Positions 1 to 8,262 of a stretch of DNA of 64,000 bases are shown in pieces; position 1 is the first letter of the stretch, and each line of letters opens with the position of its first letter. Location: contig NZ_QNRO01000001.1 of assembly GCF_003315345.1 (NCBI RefSeq), positions 62,001-126,000 of the forward strand. The letters run 5' to 3'. Origin of the DNA: Marinobacter pelagius (GTDB lineage Bacteria > Pseudomonadota > Gammaproteobacteria > Pseudomonadales > Oleiphilaceae). The translations under genes and the position numbers were made by a program. The notes below the pieces were generated by a model. It searched no databases. It was not told the origin of the DNA and saw only the letters and a program-made list of their open reading frames with translations.

Positions 1-624
1 CTGTTCAACCTGATTTCCGGTCTCTATACCCCGACCAAAGGCGAAATCCGTCTCAAGGGCGAGAGTACCGCGAAACTCGAGCCGAACGAGCTGGCGGAGC
101 GCGGTATGTGTCGTACCTTCCAGCAGATGCAGATCTGCATGAACATGTCGGCGATCGAGAACGTGATGCTGGGGCGGCACCTGAAGCTCCGCAGTAACCT
201 GTTCACCACGCTCTTCCGGTTGCCCGCCCTGCTTCGGGATGAGAAATCCTGCCGTGAACGGGCCGCGGAACTGATGGAGTTCGTCGGCTGTGGCGAGTAC
301 CTCGATACCGATGCCTCGGCGATGTCCTATGGCGCCCTCAAGCGGCTGGAGATTGCCCGTGCCCTGGCGGCAGATCCCAAGGTCATCCTGCTGGATGAGC
401 CGGCCGCCGGCCTCAACGCCGTTGAAACTGCGGCGCTGGAAAAACTGATCCGGAAGATTGCCGACCAGGGCACGACCGTCATGCTGGTCGAGCATGACAT
501 GAAGCTGGTCATGGGGATTTCCGACCGACTGCTGGTACTCAACTACGGCCGTGTGTTGGCGGAAGGTACACCTGAAGAAATCCGCAACAATCCGGACGTC
601 ATCGCTGCCTACCTGGGCGGCTGA
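1..624 (+). CDS. Branched-chain-type ABC transporter ATP-binding protein, LivG-like (5' end outside window)
   Basis: This is the C-terminal 207 residues of a cytoplasmic ABC ATPase of the LivG class, which powers an importer for branched-chain amino acids or similar carboxylates. The frame is open from base 1 and starts just past where the Walker A loop would be (LFNLISG follows it in the family), so roughly 45-50 residues are missing. Visible motifs are the Q-loop (RTFQQMQ, about residue 38), a signature MSYGALKR (about 108), Walker B VILLDEPA (about 128) and the H-loop VEHDM. The signature has SYG rather than SGG, as is common in LivG. The LivF-like partner begins 17 bp downstream, so the two are probably co-transcribed. 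Because the phenylacetate island follows, the substrate could be phenylacetate or another aromatic acid; that is inference only. Confidence 0.92.
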   Translation: MFNLISGLYTPTKGEIRLKGESTAKLEPNELAERGMCRTFQQMQICMNMSAIENVMLGRHLKLRSNLFTTLFRLPALLRDEKSCRERAAELMEFVGCGEYLDTDASAMSYGALKRLEIARALAADPKVILLDEPAAGLNAVETAALEKLIRKIADQGTTVMLVEHDMKLVMGISDRLLVLNYGRVLAEGTPEEIRNNPDVIAAYLGG

Positions 625-641
625 GCAAGGAGACATTTCAA

Positions 642-2006
642 ATGAGCGAGCAACAGACCGAAATGACGCCTGCCCAGTCCCGCAGCGAGCAGGCAGTACG
701 CATTATTGTTCACGAGCATCAGGCGCTCTGGCGCATCCTGGACCTGCTGGACCAGCTGCTCAGTGACATGAACATCAATGAACAACGGCCGGATGAGCGC
801 CTGTTCACCAAGATTTTCGATTACATCGAGCACTTTTCCGAACGGGTGCATTCCACGCCGACGGACATCGAGCTGTACAAGCGCCTGGGCGCCAAGCACC
901 CGGAGTCGCTGCCGCTGCTGGAGAAGCTTTCCAAGGGGTATCTGGTCGGTCACGAAAAGCTGATGGAGCTTCGCCAGCTGCTGACCGCCTGCATGGAAAA
1001 CTGGCCGCAAGGCCGGGAAGAGTTCAGTCACGCCCTGGCCCGGTTCACCGAAGCCCTGCGCAAGCACATCCGCAAGGAAGAAGGGGTGGTGATTCCCCGT
1101 GCCCGCAAGGTGCTGTCCGATGAGGACTGGGAGCAGATTATCGAAGCGAGGGATATCGAGAACGATCCCCTGTTCGGCGAACGGGTCCGGGAAGAATTCC
1201 GGGAACTGCGCCACGAGATCATCAGCTATACCCCGGAGCGCTTCGGCGGTCTTGGCCTGAAGCATGCCGAGCAGGTCAGCGCGCCCCACGCCAGGGAGGA
1301 AATGCTGGCGATCAAGGGCCTGGCCACCTCTTACGGCCAGATCGAGGTGTTGCATGACATCGATATCCGCATCAACAGTGGCGAGATCGTGTCACTGGTC
1401 GGCGCCAACGGGGCCGGTAAGTCCACACTGCTGATGAGCATCTCAGGCCTGCAGCCGATGGATCGTGGCAGCATGGTGTACCAGGGCAAGGATCTGGCAA
1501 AGGTTCAGGCCGACCAGCGGGTGGCCGAGGGCATAGTCCAGGTTCCGGAAGGGCGTCAGGTGTTCAAGGACCTCTCGGTGCACGACAATCTGCTGCTGGG
1601 GGCCTATACCCGTGGCCGCGGCCAGGAAGTGGAAGATGACCTGGAGCGCATGTACACCAAGTTCCCGATCCTGCGCCAGAAGCGCCACAACCTCGCCGGG
1701 GAGCTCTCCGGTGGTCAGCAGCAGATGCTGGCCATGGGACGAGCCCTGATGGCGAGGCCGAAGCTCTTGCTGCTGGACGAGCCGAGCATGGGCCTGGCGC
1801 CGCTGATCATCGAGGAGATCTTCGATATCATCAAGGAGCTGAAGGAAGAGGGCATTACCATCTTCCTGGTGGAGCAGAACGCATCCCAGGCACTGGCGCT
1901 GGCCGACCGTGGTTACGTGCTGGAAACCGGCAAGGTGGTCATCGAAGGTACTGGCCGGGAGCTGCTCAGCAACGAGAAGGTCCGGGAGGCCTACCTGGGC
2001 ATGTAA
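642..2006 (+). CDS. Fusion of a hemerythrin-like (HHE) domain to a LivF-type ABC ATPase
   Basis: A 454-residue protein with two parts. Residues about 16-195 form a helical hemerythrin-like region with His24, His26, His64, His70, His104 and a clear last-helix motif His142-x3-Glu146-Glu147. Residues 221-454 are a full LivF ATPase with Walker A GANGAGKST (254-262), LSGGQQ (355-360) and Walker B LLLLDEP (375-381). Ordinary LivF is about 235 residues, so the whole front half is additional. ATG 642 has an AAGGAGA ribosome site. An internal ATG at 1302 lies 2 nt after an AGGGAGG stretch, a spacing too short to be convincing but able in principle to give a free LivF. The helix-B HHxxE pattern of typical HHE domains is altered (HSTPTD), so metal binding is uncertain. 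Probably the second ATPase of the importer whose LivG precedes it. Confidence 0.88.
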   Translation: MSEQQTEMTPAQSRSEQAVRIIVHEHQALWRILDLLDQLLSDMNINEQRPDERLFTKIFDYIEHFSERVHSTPTDIELYKRLGAKHPESLPLLEKLSKGYLVGHEKLMELRQLLTACMENWPQGREEFSHALARFTEALRKHIRKEEGVVIPRARKVLSDEDWEQIIEARDIENDPLFGERVREEFRELRHEIISYTPERFGGLGLKHAEQVSAPHAREEMLAIKGLATSYGQIEVLHDIDIRINSGEIVSLVGANGAGKSTLLMSISGLQPMDRGSMVYQGKDLAKVQADQRVAEGIVQVPEGRQVFKDLSVHDNLLLGAYTRGRGQEVEDDLERMYTKFPILRQKRHNLAGELSGGQQQMLAMGRALMARPKLLLLDEPSMGLAPLIIEEIFDIIKELKEEGITIFLVEQNASQALALADRGYVLETGKVVIEGTGRELLSNEKVREAYLGM

Positions 2007-2028
2007 CACTTCCGCCGGGCGGAAACAG

Positions 2029-2062
2029 AAAAGGGGACAGGCTTTTGGCCTGTCCCCTTTTT
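2029..2062. terminator. Bidirectional terminator between livF-like gene and paaZ
   Basis: A perfect 14-bp stem (AAAAGGGGACAGGC at 2029-2042 and its complement at 2048-2061, 5-nt loop) with A-run and T-run flanks. It lies in the convergent gap and can serve both strands. Its GGGGACAG arm resembles the GGGGTCAG arm of the palindrome at 55467. Confidence 0.85.
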
Positions 2063-2121
2063 GTTTGCCTCCGGCCTGCCGTTCGGGTCCAACGGGTGGC
2101 AGGCCGGATACGCCCCCGGTA

Positions 2122-4167
2122 TTACTGGGGACGTTTGGCAACCAGTGTCAGGATGTCGTAGCTCGCAACCAGTTCGTCGTTCTGGTTGGTAACCTGGACA
2201 TCCCAGACCACCACACCCTGGGGATGTCCGTCCGGAGAGGTCCGACCCTGATCGATCTTGCGCTTGCAGGTCAGGCGGGCCCGGATGGTGTCGCCAGGAG
2301 CGACCGGCTCGATGAAGCGCAGGGTGTCCAGACCGTAGTTAGCCAGTACCGGACCTTCGCCGGGATCGACGAACAGGCCCGCTGCGGCGGACAGCACGAA
2401 GTAGCCGTGGGCAATGCGCTTGCCGAACTGCGAGTCCCGAGCGGCAATCTCATCAAAGTGCATGTAGAAGTGATCGCCGGACAGGCAGCCGAAGTTCACG
2501 ATGTCCGCCTCGGTGACCGTGCGACGGTGAGTCAGCAGTGACTCGTTGATCTGCAGGTCTTCGAAATGGCGACGGAACGGGTGCACTTCGGTTTCGATCA
2601 CGTCAGCGCCCCGCACGTATTCGCGGGTAACGGCGGCCAGCATGGTCGGGGAGCCCTGGATGGAGGTCCGCTGCAGGTAGTGATGGACCGCGCGGATGCC
2701 GCCCAGCTCCTCACCGCCACCGGCACGACCCGGGCCACCATGCTTGAGCATGGGCAGGGGAGAACCGTGGCCGGTGGATTCCTTCGCGGCTTCGGCATCC
2801 AGCAGGTGCAGGCGGCCGTGGAAGGCGGCGAGCATCGGGGCGATTCGGCCGGCAATGGCCGGATCGCGGGTGGTCAGGGTAGTGACCAGTGAGCCCCGGC
2901 CCTTGGAGCAGAGCTCGACCGCGTCCTCGATGGTGTCGTAGGGAATCACGGTGGCGACCGGACCAAACGCCTCGATATCATGGGCGCCGCAGCCGTTTTC
3001 CGGGTTCCGGCACAGCAGCAGATGCGGCTCGATAAAGGCGCCCTTCTCGGTACCTTCACCGGTCGGCTGGAAGCTGCCGTCGCCACCGACAACCAGCTCA
3101 CTGGTCTTGAGCAGTTCCTGGATGTTGGCCTTGACGTCTTCCAGCTGGTCGAGGGAAGCCAGGGCGCCGATGCGCACGCCTTCCACAGACGGATCACCAA
3201 CGGTTACTTTCGACAGCCGCTCTTTGAGCTTCTCGCACACCGCGTCGACACGGTCTTTCGGTACCAGGACCCGGCGGATAGCGGTACACTTCTGACCGGC
3301 CTTGGCGGTCATTTCACGACCGACCTCCCTCACGAATACATCAAAGTCTTCGTGCTCGGGGGTCACATCCGGAGCCAGGATCGCACTGTTCAGCGAGTCG
3401 GCTTCGGCGTTGAACGGAATCGAGCGGTTGATGATGTTCGGATGGTTGCGCAGCTTGCGCGCTGTTGCCGCAGAGCCGGTGAAAGTAACCACATCCTGTT
3501 CTTCCAGATGATCGAACAGGTCGCCGGTGCTGCCGATGATCAGCTGCAGGGCGCCGTCAGGCAGAGCCCCGGATTCCTGCATCAGACGAACGGCCAGTTC
3601 GGTGACGTAGCAGGTCGAGGTAGCCGGCTTCACGATGCATGGCATACCTGCCAGGAACGTGGGCGCGAACTTTTCCAGCATGCCCCACACCGGGAAGTTG
3701 TAGGCGTCAATGTGCAGCGCCACGCCACCGCGGGGCACCAGGATATGGGTGCCGGCGAAGTGGTTGTTCTTGCCCAGGGGCATCACCGGGCCTTCGTGTA
3801 CGACGTTGCCGGACGGCAGTTCGCGGCGGCCCATGCTGGCGTAGGAGAACAGGGTGCCAAAACCGCCATCGATATCGATGCCGTTATCGCCCTTAGTGGA
3901 ACCGGTGTGCATGGACAGGGCATACAGCTCTTTCTTGTGCTCCTGCAGGTACAGGGCCATGGCCTTCAGGGCCAGGGCGCGTTCCTGGAAATCCATGGCC
4001 ATCAGGTTCTTGCCACCGACTTTGCGGCCATATTCTGCGGCTTTCTTGAAGTCGATGGTGTCGTCGTGGGTATGGGCGACGATCTCGCCATTGATGGCAC
4101 TGGGCAGCGCCTTGGCGGGCTTTTCACCGACCCACTGGCCGGCAATGAAACTTTTCAGGACTGACAT
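2122..4167 (-). CDS. paaZ: PaaZ: oxepin-CoA hydrolase / 3-oxo-5,6-dehydrosuberyl-CoA semialdehyde dehydrogenase
   Basis: A bifunctional cytoplasmic enzyme of 681 residues, the same length as E. coli PaaZ. It hydrolyses the ring of oxepin-CoA and oxidises the resulting aldehyde. The N-terminal aldehyde dehydrogenase domain (about 1-520) carries the catalytic Glu255 (FNAEADSLN) and Cys294 (AGQKCTAIRR). The C-terminal MaoC-like hydratase (about 530-681) includes the GDHFYMHFDE and RIAHGYFVLS stretches. ATG at 4167 is chosen because it follows a GGAG site and gives the family N-terminus MSVLKSF; the frame extends 9 codons further without family support. It is the last gene of the paaABCDEZ operon, 87 bp after paaE. 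Confidence 0.97.
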   Translation of the reverse strand: MSVLKSFIAGQWVGEKPAKALPSAINGEIVAHTHDDTIDFKKAAEYGRKVGGKNLMAMDFQERALALKAMALYLQEHKKELYALSMHTGSTKGDNGIDIDGGFGTLFSYASMGRRELPSGNVVHEGPVMPLGKNNHFAGTHILVPRGGVALHIDAYNFPVWGMLEKFAPTFLAGMPCIVKPATSTCYVTELAVRLMQESGALPDGALQLIIGSTGDLFDHLEEQDVVTFTGSAATARKLRNHPNIINRSIPFNAEADSLNSAILAPDVTPEHEDFDVFVREVGREMTAKAGQKCTAIRRVLVPKDRVDAVCEKLKERLSKVTVGDPSVEGVRIGALASLDQLEDVKANIQELLKTSELVVGGDGSFQPTGEGTEKGAFIEPHLLLCRNPENGCGAHDIEAFGPVATVIPYDTIEDAVELCSKGRGSLVTTLTTRDPAIAGRIAPMLAAFHGRLHLLDAEAAKESTGHGSPLPMLKHGGPGRAGGGEELGGIRAVHHYLQRTSIQGSPTMLAAVTREYVRGADVIETEVHPFRRHFEDLQINESLLTHRRTVTEADIVNFGCLSGDHFYMHFDEIAARDSQFGKRIAHGYFVLSAAAGLFVDPGEGPVLANYGLDTLRFIEPVAPGDTIRARLTCKRKIDQGRTSPDGHPQGVVVWDVQVTNQNDELVASYDILTLVAKRPQ

Positions 4168-4254
4168 GGGAAACTCCATTCGTTTCTGAAACACGAAGGC
4201 AAGTCCCGTTTACCCGGGACTTGCCTCGTTCGTAGCTTGGAGGTGGTGCAGCAA

Positions 4255-5334
4255 CTACATCTCGTCGTAGTCGAGAACCACCTTGTCGCTGATCGGATAG
4301 CACTGGCAGGAAAGCACGTAGCCGGCTTCGACCTCGTAATCCTCCAGGGCGAAGTTCTGGTCCATTTCCACTTCACCTTCCACGACCTTGGCGCGGCAGG
4401 TGGAGCAGACGCCGGCCTTGCACGAGTAGGGCAGGTCTGCGCCTTCTTCGTTACCGGCATCCAGGATGCTCTTGGTGTCGCGAACCAGCGGGAAGGTCAG
4501 GGAGCGGCCGTCGGCAATCACGGTCACTTCACTGATGGACTGCGGGTCCACGTGGGACGGATCCCGGTCTTTCCTGGACTGGGGCACACCACCGGCCGGC
4601 GTGAACAGCTCATAGTGAACCTTGCTCTTGTCCAGGCCATGGCGAACCAGCGAGTCGCGGACGGTCTCGGTCATCGCCTGGGGACCACAGATGAAGGCTG
4701 CGGTGAGTGCCTTGGCATCGATCCAGTGATCGAACAGGGCATCGCACTTGTCGTGGTCGATCCGGCCGTTGTACAGGTCGATATCCTGTTCTTCCCGGGT
4801 GAAGATGTACACCAAATTCAGGCGGGACATGTACTCGTTCTTCAGGTCCTGCAGCTCGTCCCGGAACATGGTGTTGCTGGTGGCCTTGTTGCCGTAGAAC
4901 AGCGTGACCTCGCTCTTGGGCTCGGTTTCCAGGGTGGTCTTCACGATCGACAGGATCGGCGTGATACCACTGCCGGCTGCGACGGCCAGGTAGTTGCCTT
5001 CGCGCTTGGGATCCAGGTCGACGGAGAAGTGGCCCTGGGGAGGCATCACTTCCAGGGTCTCGCCGGGCTTGAGCTGTTCGTTGGCAAAGGTGGAGAAACG
5101 GCCGCCGGGAATCTTCTTGACCGCAATGCGCAACTCATGGTCGTTGACGCTGTTGCAGATGGAGTAGGAACGCCGTACTTCCTCGCCGTCCAGTTTGGTT
5201 CTCACAACCAGGTGCTGGCCCTGCTTGTAGGAGAACTTGTCGGCCAGGTCTTCCGGTACGTCAAAAGACAGGGTTACCGCGTTTCTTGTTTCAGGTCTGA
5301 CCTCTTTGAGGGCCAGTGAATAGAATTTGTTCAT
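4255..5334 (-). CDS. paaE: PaaE: phenylacetyl-CoA epoxidase reductase subunit
   Basis: The NAD(P)H-dependent flavin/iron-sulfur reductase (359 residues) that feeds electrons to the PaaABC oxygenase. Domain order is a ferredoxin-reductase FAD domain (RRSYSICNS, about 54-62), an NAD(P) domain (AAGSGITPILS) and a C-terminal plant-type [2Fe-2S] domain with CKAGVCSTC and a later Cys in VLSCQCYP. The length matches the family (about 356). The start codon is 13 bp downstream of the paaD stop, consistent with one polycistron. The frame order paaA-B-C-D-E-Z is the classical one. Confidence 0.97.
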   Translation of the reverse strand: MNKFYSLALKEVRPETRNAVTLSFDVPEDLADKFSYKQGQHLVVRTKLDGEEVRRSYSICNSVNDHELRIAVKKIPGGRFSTFANEQLKPGETLEVMPPQGHFSVDLDPKREGNYLAVAAGSGITPILSIVKTTLETEPKSEVTLFYGNKATSNTMFRDELQDLKNEYMSRLNLVYIFTREEQDIDLYNGRIDHDKCDALFDHWIDAKALTAAFICGPQAMTETVRDSLVRHGLDKSKVHYELFTPAGGVPQSRKDRDPSHVDPQSISEVTVIADGRSLTFPLVRDTKSILDAGNEEGADLPYSCKAGVCSTCRAKVVEGEVEMDQNFALEDYEVEAGYVLSCQCYPISDKVVLDYDEM

Positions 5335-5347
5335 GGTCGTCTTGGCT

Positions 5348-5917
5348 CTAGATGCATTTGAAATAGTCGAAAGGCTCGAGACAGTCCTTGCAGCGATAGA
5401 GCGCTTTGCAGGCGGTGGATCCGAACTCGCTGACCCGCTCTGTGTGGGTGCTGCCGCAATGGGGACAGGTGATCACTTCGGATTCGCCCAGCAGGCTTCG
5501 CTTGCTGGCGCTGCCCTGGGGTGGCGCAATTCCGAAAGCCCGAAGCTTCTCTCGGCCTTCGTCTGTAATCCAATCGGTGGTCCAGGCCGGGGTCAGCACC
5601 TGTTTGATCCGGGGATTGCGGAAGCCCGCAGCGCGCAGGGCTTCCTCAATCAGTTCCTCGATCAATTCGGTCGCAGGGCAGCCGGAGTAGGTCGGCGTGA
5701 CATCGACGGAAAGTTCCTTCCCGTCCCAGTGCACGGCCCGGACAATGCCGAGCTCGACGACGCTTACTGCCGGGACTTCGGGATCCTTGACCTCGTCAAG
5801 GATGGCCCAGATGTCCGCCTCAGTCAGTTGATCGGTGCGGGCGTCTGCCGGTACCCGATCACTGGCAATCAGCTTGTCTACCGCTGACCGCGGGTCTGTA
5901 TCACCATGTTGTGGCAT
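5348..5917 (-). CDS. paaD: PaaD: phenylacetyl-CoA epoxidase accessory subunit
   Basis: A 189-residue member of the PaaD/SufT-like (MIP18, DUF59) family needed for a functional epoxidase, probably in iron-sulfur or di-iron maturation. The N-terminal half has the DUF59 stretch EVKDPEVPAVSVVELGIVR. The C-terminus carries a zinc-ribbon-like set, CPHCGS...C...CKDC, ending in FKCI. ATG 5917 gives MPQHGDTD and overlaps the end of paaC by 17 bp, suggesting translational coupling; the open frame further upstream lies inside paaC and is not used. The role of PaaD in maturation is inferred from the family rather than seen here. Confidence 0.95.
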   Translation of the reverse strand: MPQHGDTDPRSAVDKLIASDRVPADARTDQLTEADIWAILDEVKDPEVPAVSVVELGIVRAVHWDGKELSVDVTPTYSGCPATELIEELIEEALRAAGFRNPRIKQVLTPAWTTDWITDEGREKLRAFGIAPPQGSASKRSLLGESEVITCPHCGSTHTERVSEFGSTACKALYRCKDCLEPFDYFKCI

Positions 5918-6665
5918 CGGGATAGGCCCTCTGCAGAAACTGCATTTCTGCCAGAATGAAACCGAGATGTTCGGTGTGTTCGCCGCGCTTGCCGCCCAGG
6001 TACATCCAGGCATCATCAGGCTGCGGCGTCAGGGTGGCTTCCTGGAGCACTTCCTTGACCAGTCCGCGCCAGTCTTCCTTCAGCTGCTCGGGATCCGGAC
6101 CGATTCCTGCCTCCGCCATCAGGCGATCGGTTTCGTCCGGCGTGATCAGCTCACCGGTGAAGCGCCAGAGGATGTCCACGGCATCCTGCATACGACGGTG
6201 GCTTTCCTCGGTACCGTCGCCCAGGCGCTTGACCCACTCGGACGAGCGACGCAGGTGGTAGGTCACCTCTTTCAGTGCCTTGGCGGCGATGCCGGCAACC
6301 CGCTCGTCACTGGCATTGACCAGGCTCTTCAGGGTGAAGTAGTGCCAGGCGTCATAAAAGAACTGGCGACCCATGGTGACCGCGTAGTCTTCGTTCGGCT
6401 GTTCGGTCAGCAGCAGGTTGCGGTAGTCATGGGCGTCGCGACGGAACGCGAGTTTGTCGGCATCCCGCCCGTCATCGATCAGCTCGGCGGCGTACTCGTA
6501 CCAGTTCCGGGCCTGACCGACGAGGTCCAGGGCGACGTTCATCAGCGCCATTTCCTCTTCCAGGGCCGGGGCCTTGCCGCACAGCTCACACAGGCGCTGG
6601 CCCAGGATCATGTCGGAGTCCGCCAGGCGCAACAGGTATTCCGTGAGTGCTTCTTTCTGAGTCAT
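5901..6665 (-). CDS. paaC: PaaC: phenylacetyl-CoA epoxidase structural subunit
   Basis: A 254-residue ferritin-like helical protein that pairs with PaaA in the multicomponent monooxygenase converting phenylacetyl-CoA to the 1,2-epoxide. Family stretches seen are ALNVALDLVGQAR-type helix text (MNVALDLVGQARNWYEYAAEL), AVTMGRQFFYDAWHY and the C-terminal HTEHLGFILAEMQ. PaaC lacks the full di-iron ligand set and is a structural partner. It begins 11 bp after paaB and its 3' end overlaps paaD by 17 bp. Confidence 0.96.
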   Translation of the reverse strand: MTQKEALTEYLLRLADSDMILGQRLCELCGKAPALEEEMALMNVALDLVGQARNWYEYAAELIDDGRDADKLAFRRDAHDYRNLLLTEQPNEDYAVTMGRQFFYDAWHYFTLKSLVNASDERVAGIAAKALKEVTYHLRRSSEWVKRLGDGTEESHRRMQDAVDILWRFTGELITPDETDRLMAEAGIGPDPEQLKEDWRGLVKEVLQEATLTPQPDDAWMYLGGKRGEHTEHLGFILAEMQFLQRAYPDATTW

Positions 6666-6676
6666 GAAACCGCTCC

Positions 6677-6958
6677 TTACATGTGTCCGACTTCGTCGGG
6701 CAGCTTGTAGAAAGATGCGTGTCGGTAAACCTTGTCTTCCGACGGGTCGAACAGCACCTCTTTCTCATCGGAGGCAGAGGCCGTGATCGCGTCGGACGGA
6801 ACCACCCAGATGCTGACGCCTTCGTTGCGGCGTGTGTACAGGTCACGGGCGTTTTCCATGGCCATTTCCGCATCGGCGGCGTGGACGCTACCGACGTGCT
6901 TGTGGTTCAGACCGTGCTTGCTGCGTACGAACACTTCGTAAAGGCTCCATTCAGCCAT
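6677..6958 (-). CDS. paaB: PaaB: phenylacetyl-CoA epoxidase small subunit
   Basis: A 93-residue protein, close to the 95 residues of E. coli PaaB, which is required for the epoxidase complex and is thought to bridge PaaAC units. Recognisable text is WSLYEVFVRSKHGLNHKHVGS near the N-terminus (residues 3-23) and ARDLYTRRNEG (about 36-46), followed by IWVV. It starts 17 bp downstream of paaA and precedes paaC by 11 bp, as in most paa operons. Confidence 0.96.
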   Translation of the reverse strand: MAEWSLYEVFVRSKHGLNHKHVGSVHAADAEMAMENARDLYTRRNEGVSIWVVPSDAITASASDEKEVLFDPSEDKVYRHASFYKLPDEVGHM

Positions 6959-6975
6959 GATTCTTTCCTCCGGTA

Positions 6976-7968
6976 TCAGGCGGCTTCAGCGCGCTGTTTT
7001 TGTTTTTTGGCGTAGGCGACAGCGGCTTCACGGACCCAGGCGCCTTCGTCAATTGCATTCTTGCGAGTCTTGATGCGCTCGCGGTTGCAGGGACCGTTGC
7101 CCTTGAGAACGTCGTAGAACTCCTGCCAGTTGATTTCACCGAAATCGTAATGGCCGGTTTCTTCATTCCACTTCAGGTCCGGGTCTGGTGCGGTGCAGCC
7201 CAGGTACTCGAGCTGAGGTACGGTCTGGTCGATGAACATCTGGCGCAGTTCGTCGTTGCTCTTGCGCTTGATCTTCCAGGCCATGGACTGCTGGGAGTTC
7301 GGGGATTCGTCGTCATGCGGGCCGAACATCATCAGCGCCGGCCACCACAGGCGGTTGATGGCGTCCTGCACCATCTGCTTCTGCTCCTCGGTGCCCTCGC
7401 GCATCATGTCCAGCAGGATCTGGTAACCCTGGCGCTGGTGGAAGCTCTCTTCCTTACAGATGCGGATCATGGCCCGGGAGTAGGGGCCATAGGAGGTGCG
7501 CTGCAGCACCACCTGGTTGACGATGGCAGCGCCATCCACCAGCCAGCCAACGGCACCCATGTCGGCCCAGTTCAGGGTCGGGTAGTTGAAGATACTGGAG
7601 TACTTGGCCTTGCCCTGGTGCAGCTTCTCGATTTCCTCATCGCGGTCGGCGCCGAGGGTTTCCATGGCGCTGTACAGGTACAGGCCGTGGCCGGCCTCGT
7701 CCTGGATCTTGGCCATCAGCTGCAGTTTGCGCTTGAGGGTCGGGGCGCGGGTCACCCAGTTGCCTTCCGGAAGCATACCAACCACTTCGGAGTGGGCGTG
7801 CTGGGAAATCTGGCGGACGAGGGTCTTGCGGTAACCCTCCGGCATCCAGTTCTTCGGTTCGATCTTCACTTCGGCGTCGATCTTTTCCTGGAATGCGCGC
7901 TCTTCGGGCGACATTTCATCCAGGCTCTTGACGCGCTTGGCTCCGGTTTCAACGAGCTGGGCGTACAT
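6976..7968 (-). CDS. paaA: PaaA: phenylacetyl-CoA epoxidase catalytic subunit
   Basis: The catalytic di-iron subunit (330 residues, family about 309-330) of phenylacetyl-CoA 1,2-epoxidase. Ferritin-fold ligand stretches visible include [11 protein letters not shown] (about residues 91-101) and [12 protein letters not shown] (about 171-182), each giving the E/H ligands. ATG 7968 follows a GGAGG site at a good distance. It is the first gene of the paaABCDEZ operon. A sigma70-like promoter with an internal TGATAC/GTATCA motif lies upstream at 8040-8067. Confidence 0.97.
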   Translation of the reverse strand: MYAQLVETGAKRVKSLDEMSPEERAFQEKIDAEVKIEPKNWMPEGYRKTLVRQISQHAHSEVVGMLPEGNWVTRAPTLKRKLQLMAKIQDEAGHGLYLYSAMETLGADRDEEIEKLHQGKAKYSSIFNYPTLNWADMGAVGWLVDGAAIVNQVVLQRTSYGPYSRAMIRICKEESFHQRQGYQILLDMMREGTEEQKQMVQDAINRLWWPALMMFGPHDDESPNSQQSMAWKIKRKSNDELRQMFIDQTVPQLEYLGCTAPDPDLKWNEETGHYDFGEINWQEFYDVLKGNGPCNRERIKTRKNAIDEGAWVREAAVAYAKKQKQRAEAA

Positions 7969-8039
7969 ACAATACCTCCGGTTCGGCTTGTTGTTCTGTG
8001 AGCAGTGATGCTCGCTTCATGTTTCTCTGATTTTAGTCA

Positions 8040-8067
8040 ATATTAAATGATACTGAATAAAAATCAA
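8040..8067 (-). promoter_or_regulatory. Predicted sigma70 promoter of paaABCDEZ
   Basis: On the minus strand the hexamers TTGATT (-35, 8062-8067) and TAATAT (-10, 8040-8045) are separated by 16 bp. The transcript would start near 8033, about 65 nt ahead of paaA. The surrounding 200 bp are clearly AT-rich compared with the flanking genes. The spacer holds GTATCA (read as TGATAC on the plus strand at 8048-8053), a position where a bound repressor would block RNA polymerase. Confidence 0.65.
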
Positions 8068-8086
8068 GGAACGATTTTGTGTGTCA
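8048..8086. promoter_or_regulatory. Candidate PaaX-like operator at the paaA promoter
   Basis: Plus-strand TGATAC (8048-8053) and GTGTCA (8081-8086) form an imperfect inverted pair separated by 27 bp. The layout resembles the TGATTC-N27-GAATCA arms described for E. coli PaaX, and a near copy with 28-bp spacing occurs at the paaG promoter (13945-13984). A further GTGATACG lies upstream at 8146-8153. The regulator itself is not in the window. Confidence 0.45.
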
Positions 8087-8220
8087 TGTCAGGTTAAAAG
8101 GTTACGCAATGGCTTTTTAAGCAGTTGATAGTTAGGCTAAAAAAAGTGATACGTGATGAAAAACTATCGAGATCTATTGTGAGAGAGTTAAATTAAATCC
8201 CGATAATCCGGATGGAAAGG

Positions 8221-8251
8221 GCCCCGGCCGGTCGTCAGGACCGGTCGGGGC
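8221..8251 (-). terminator. Probable terminator after paaK
   Basis: A 13-bp GC-rich stem (8221-8233 with 8239-8251, 5-nt loop) starts 11 bp after the paaK stop. One A:C mismatch exists on the paaK strand, where the other strand would have a G:U pair. The tail (CCCTTTCC) has only a short T-run, so termination may be partial and allow some read-through into paaA. Confidence 0.5.
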
Positions 8252-8262
8252 GCTACCGGAGT

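Noticed and set aside
609..1355. Long open frame antisense to the hemerythrin-LivF gene
   Set aside because: It is a mirror frame of a high-GC gene with clear function on the other strand, and its protein composition is not gene-like. Similar long shadows lie opposite paaZ, paaE, paaH, mrdA and metY.
1302..2006. Separate livF gene starting at the internal ATG 1302
   Set aside because: The frame is continuous from 642 with a good ribosome site there, and the internal purine stretch is only 2 nt from the ATG; an internal start remains possible but is not the simplest reading.
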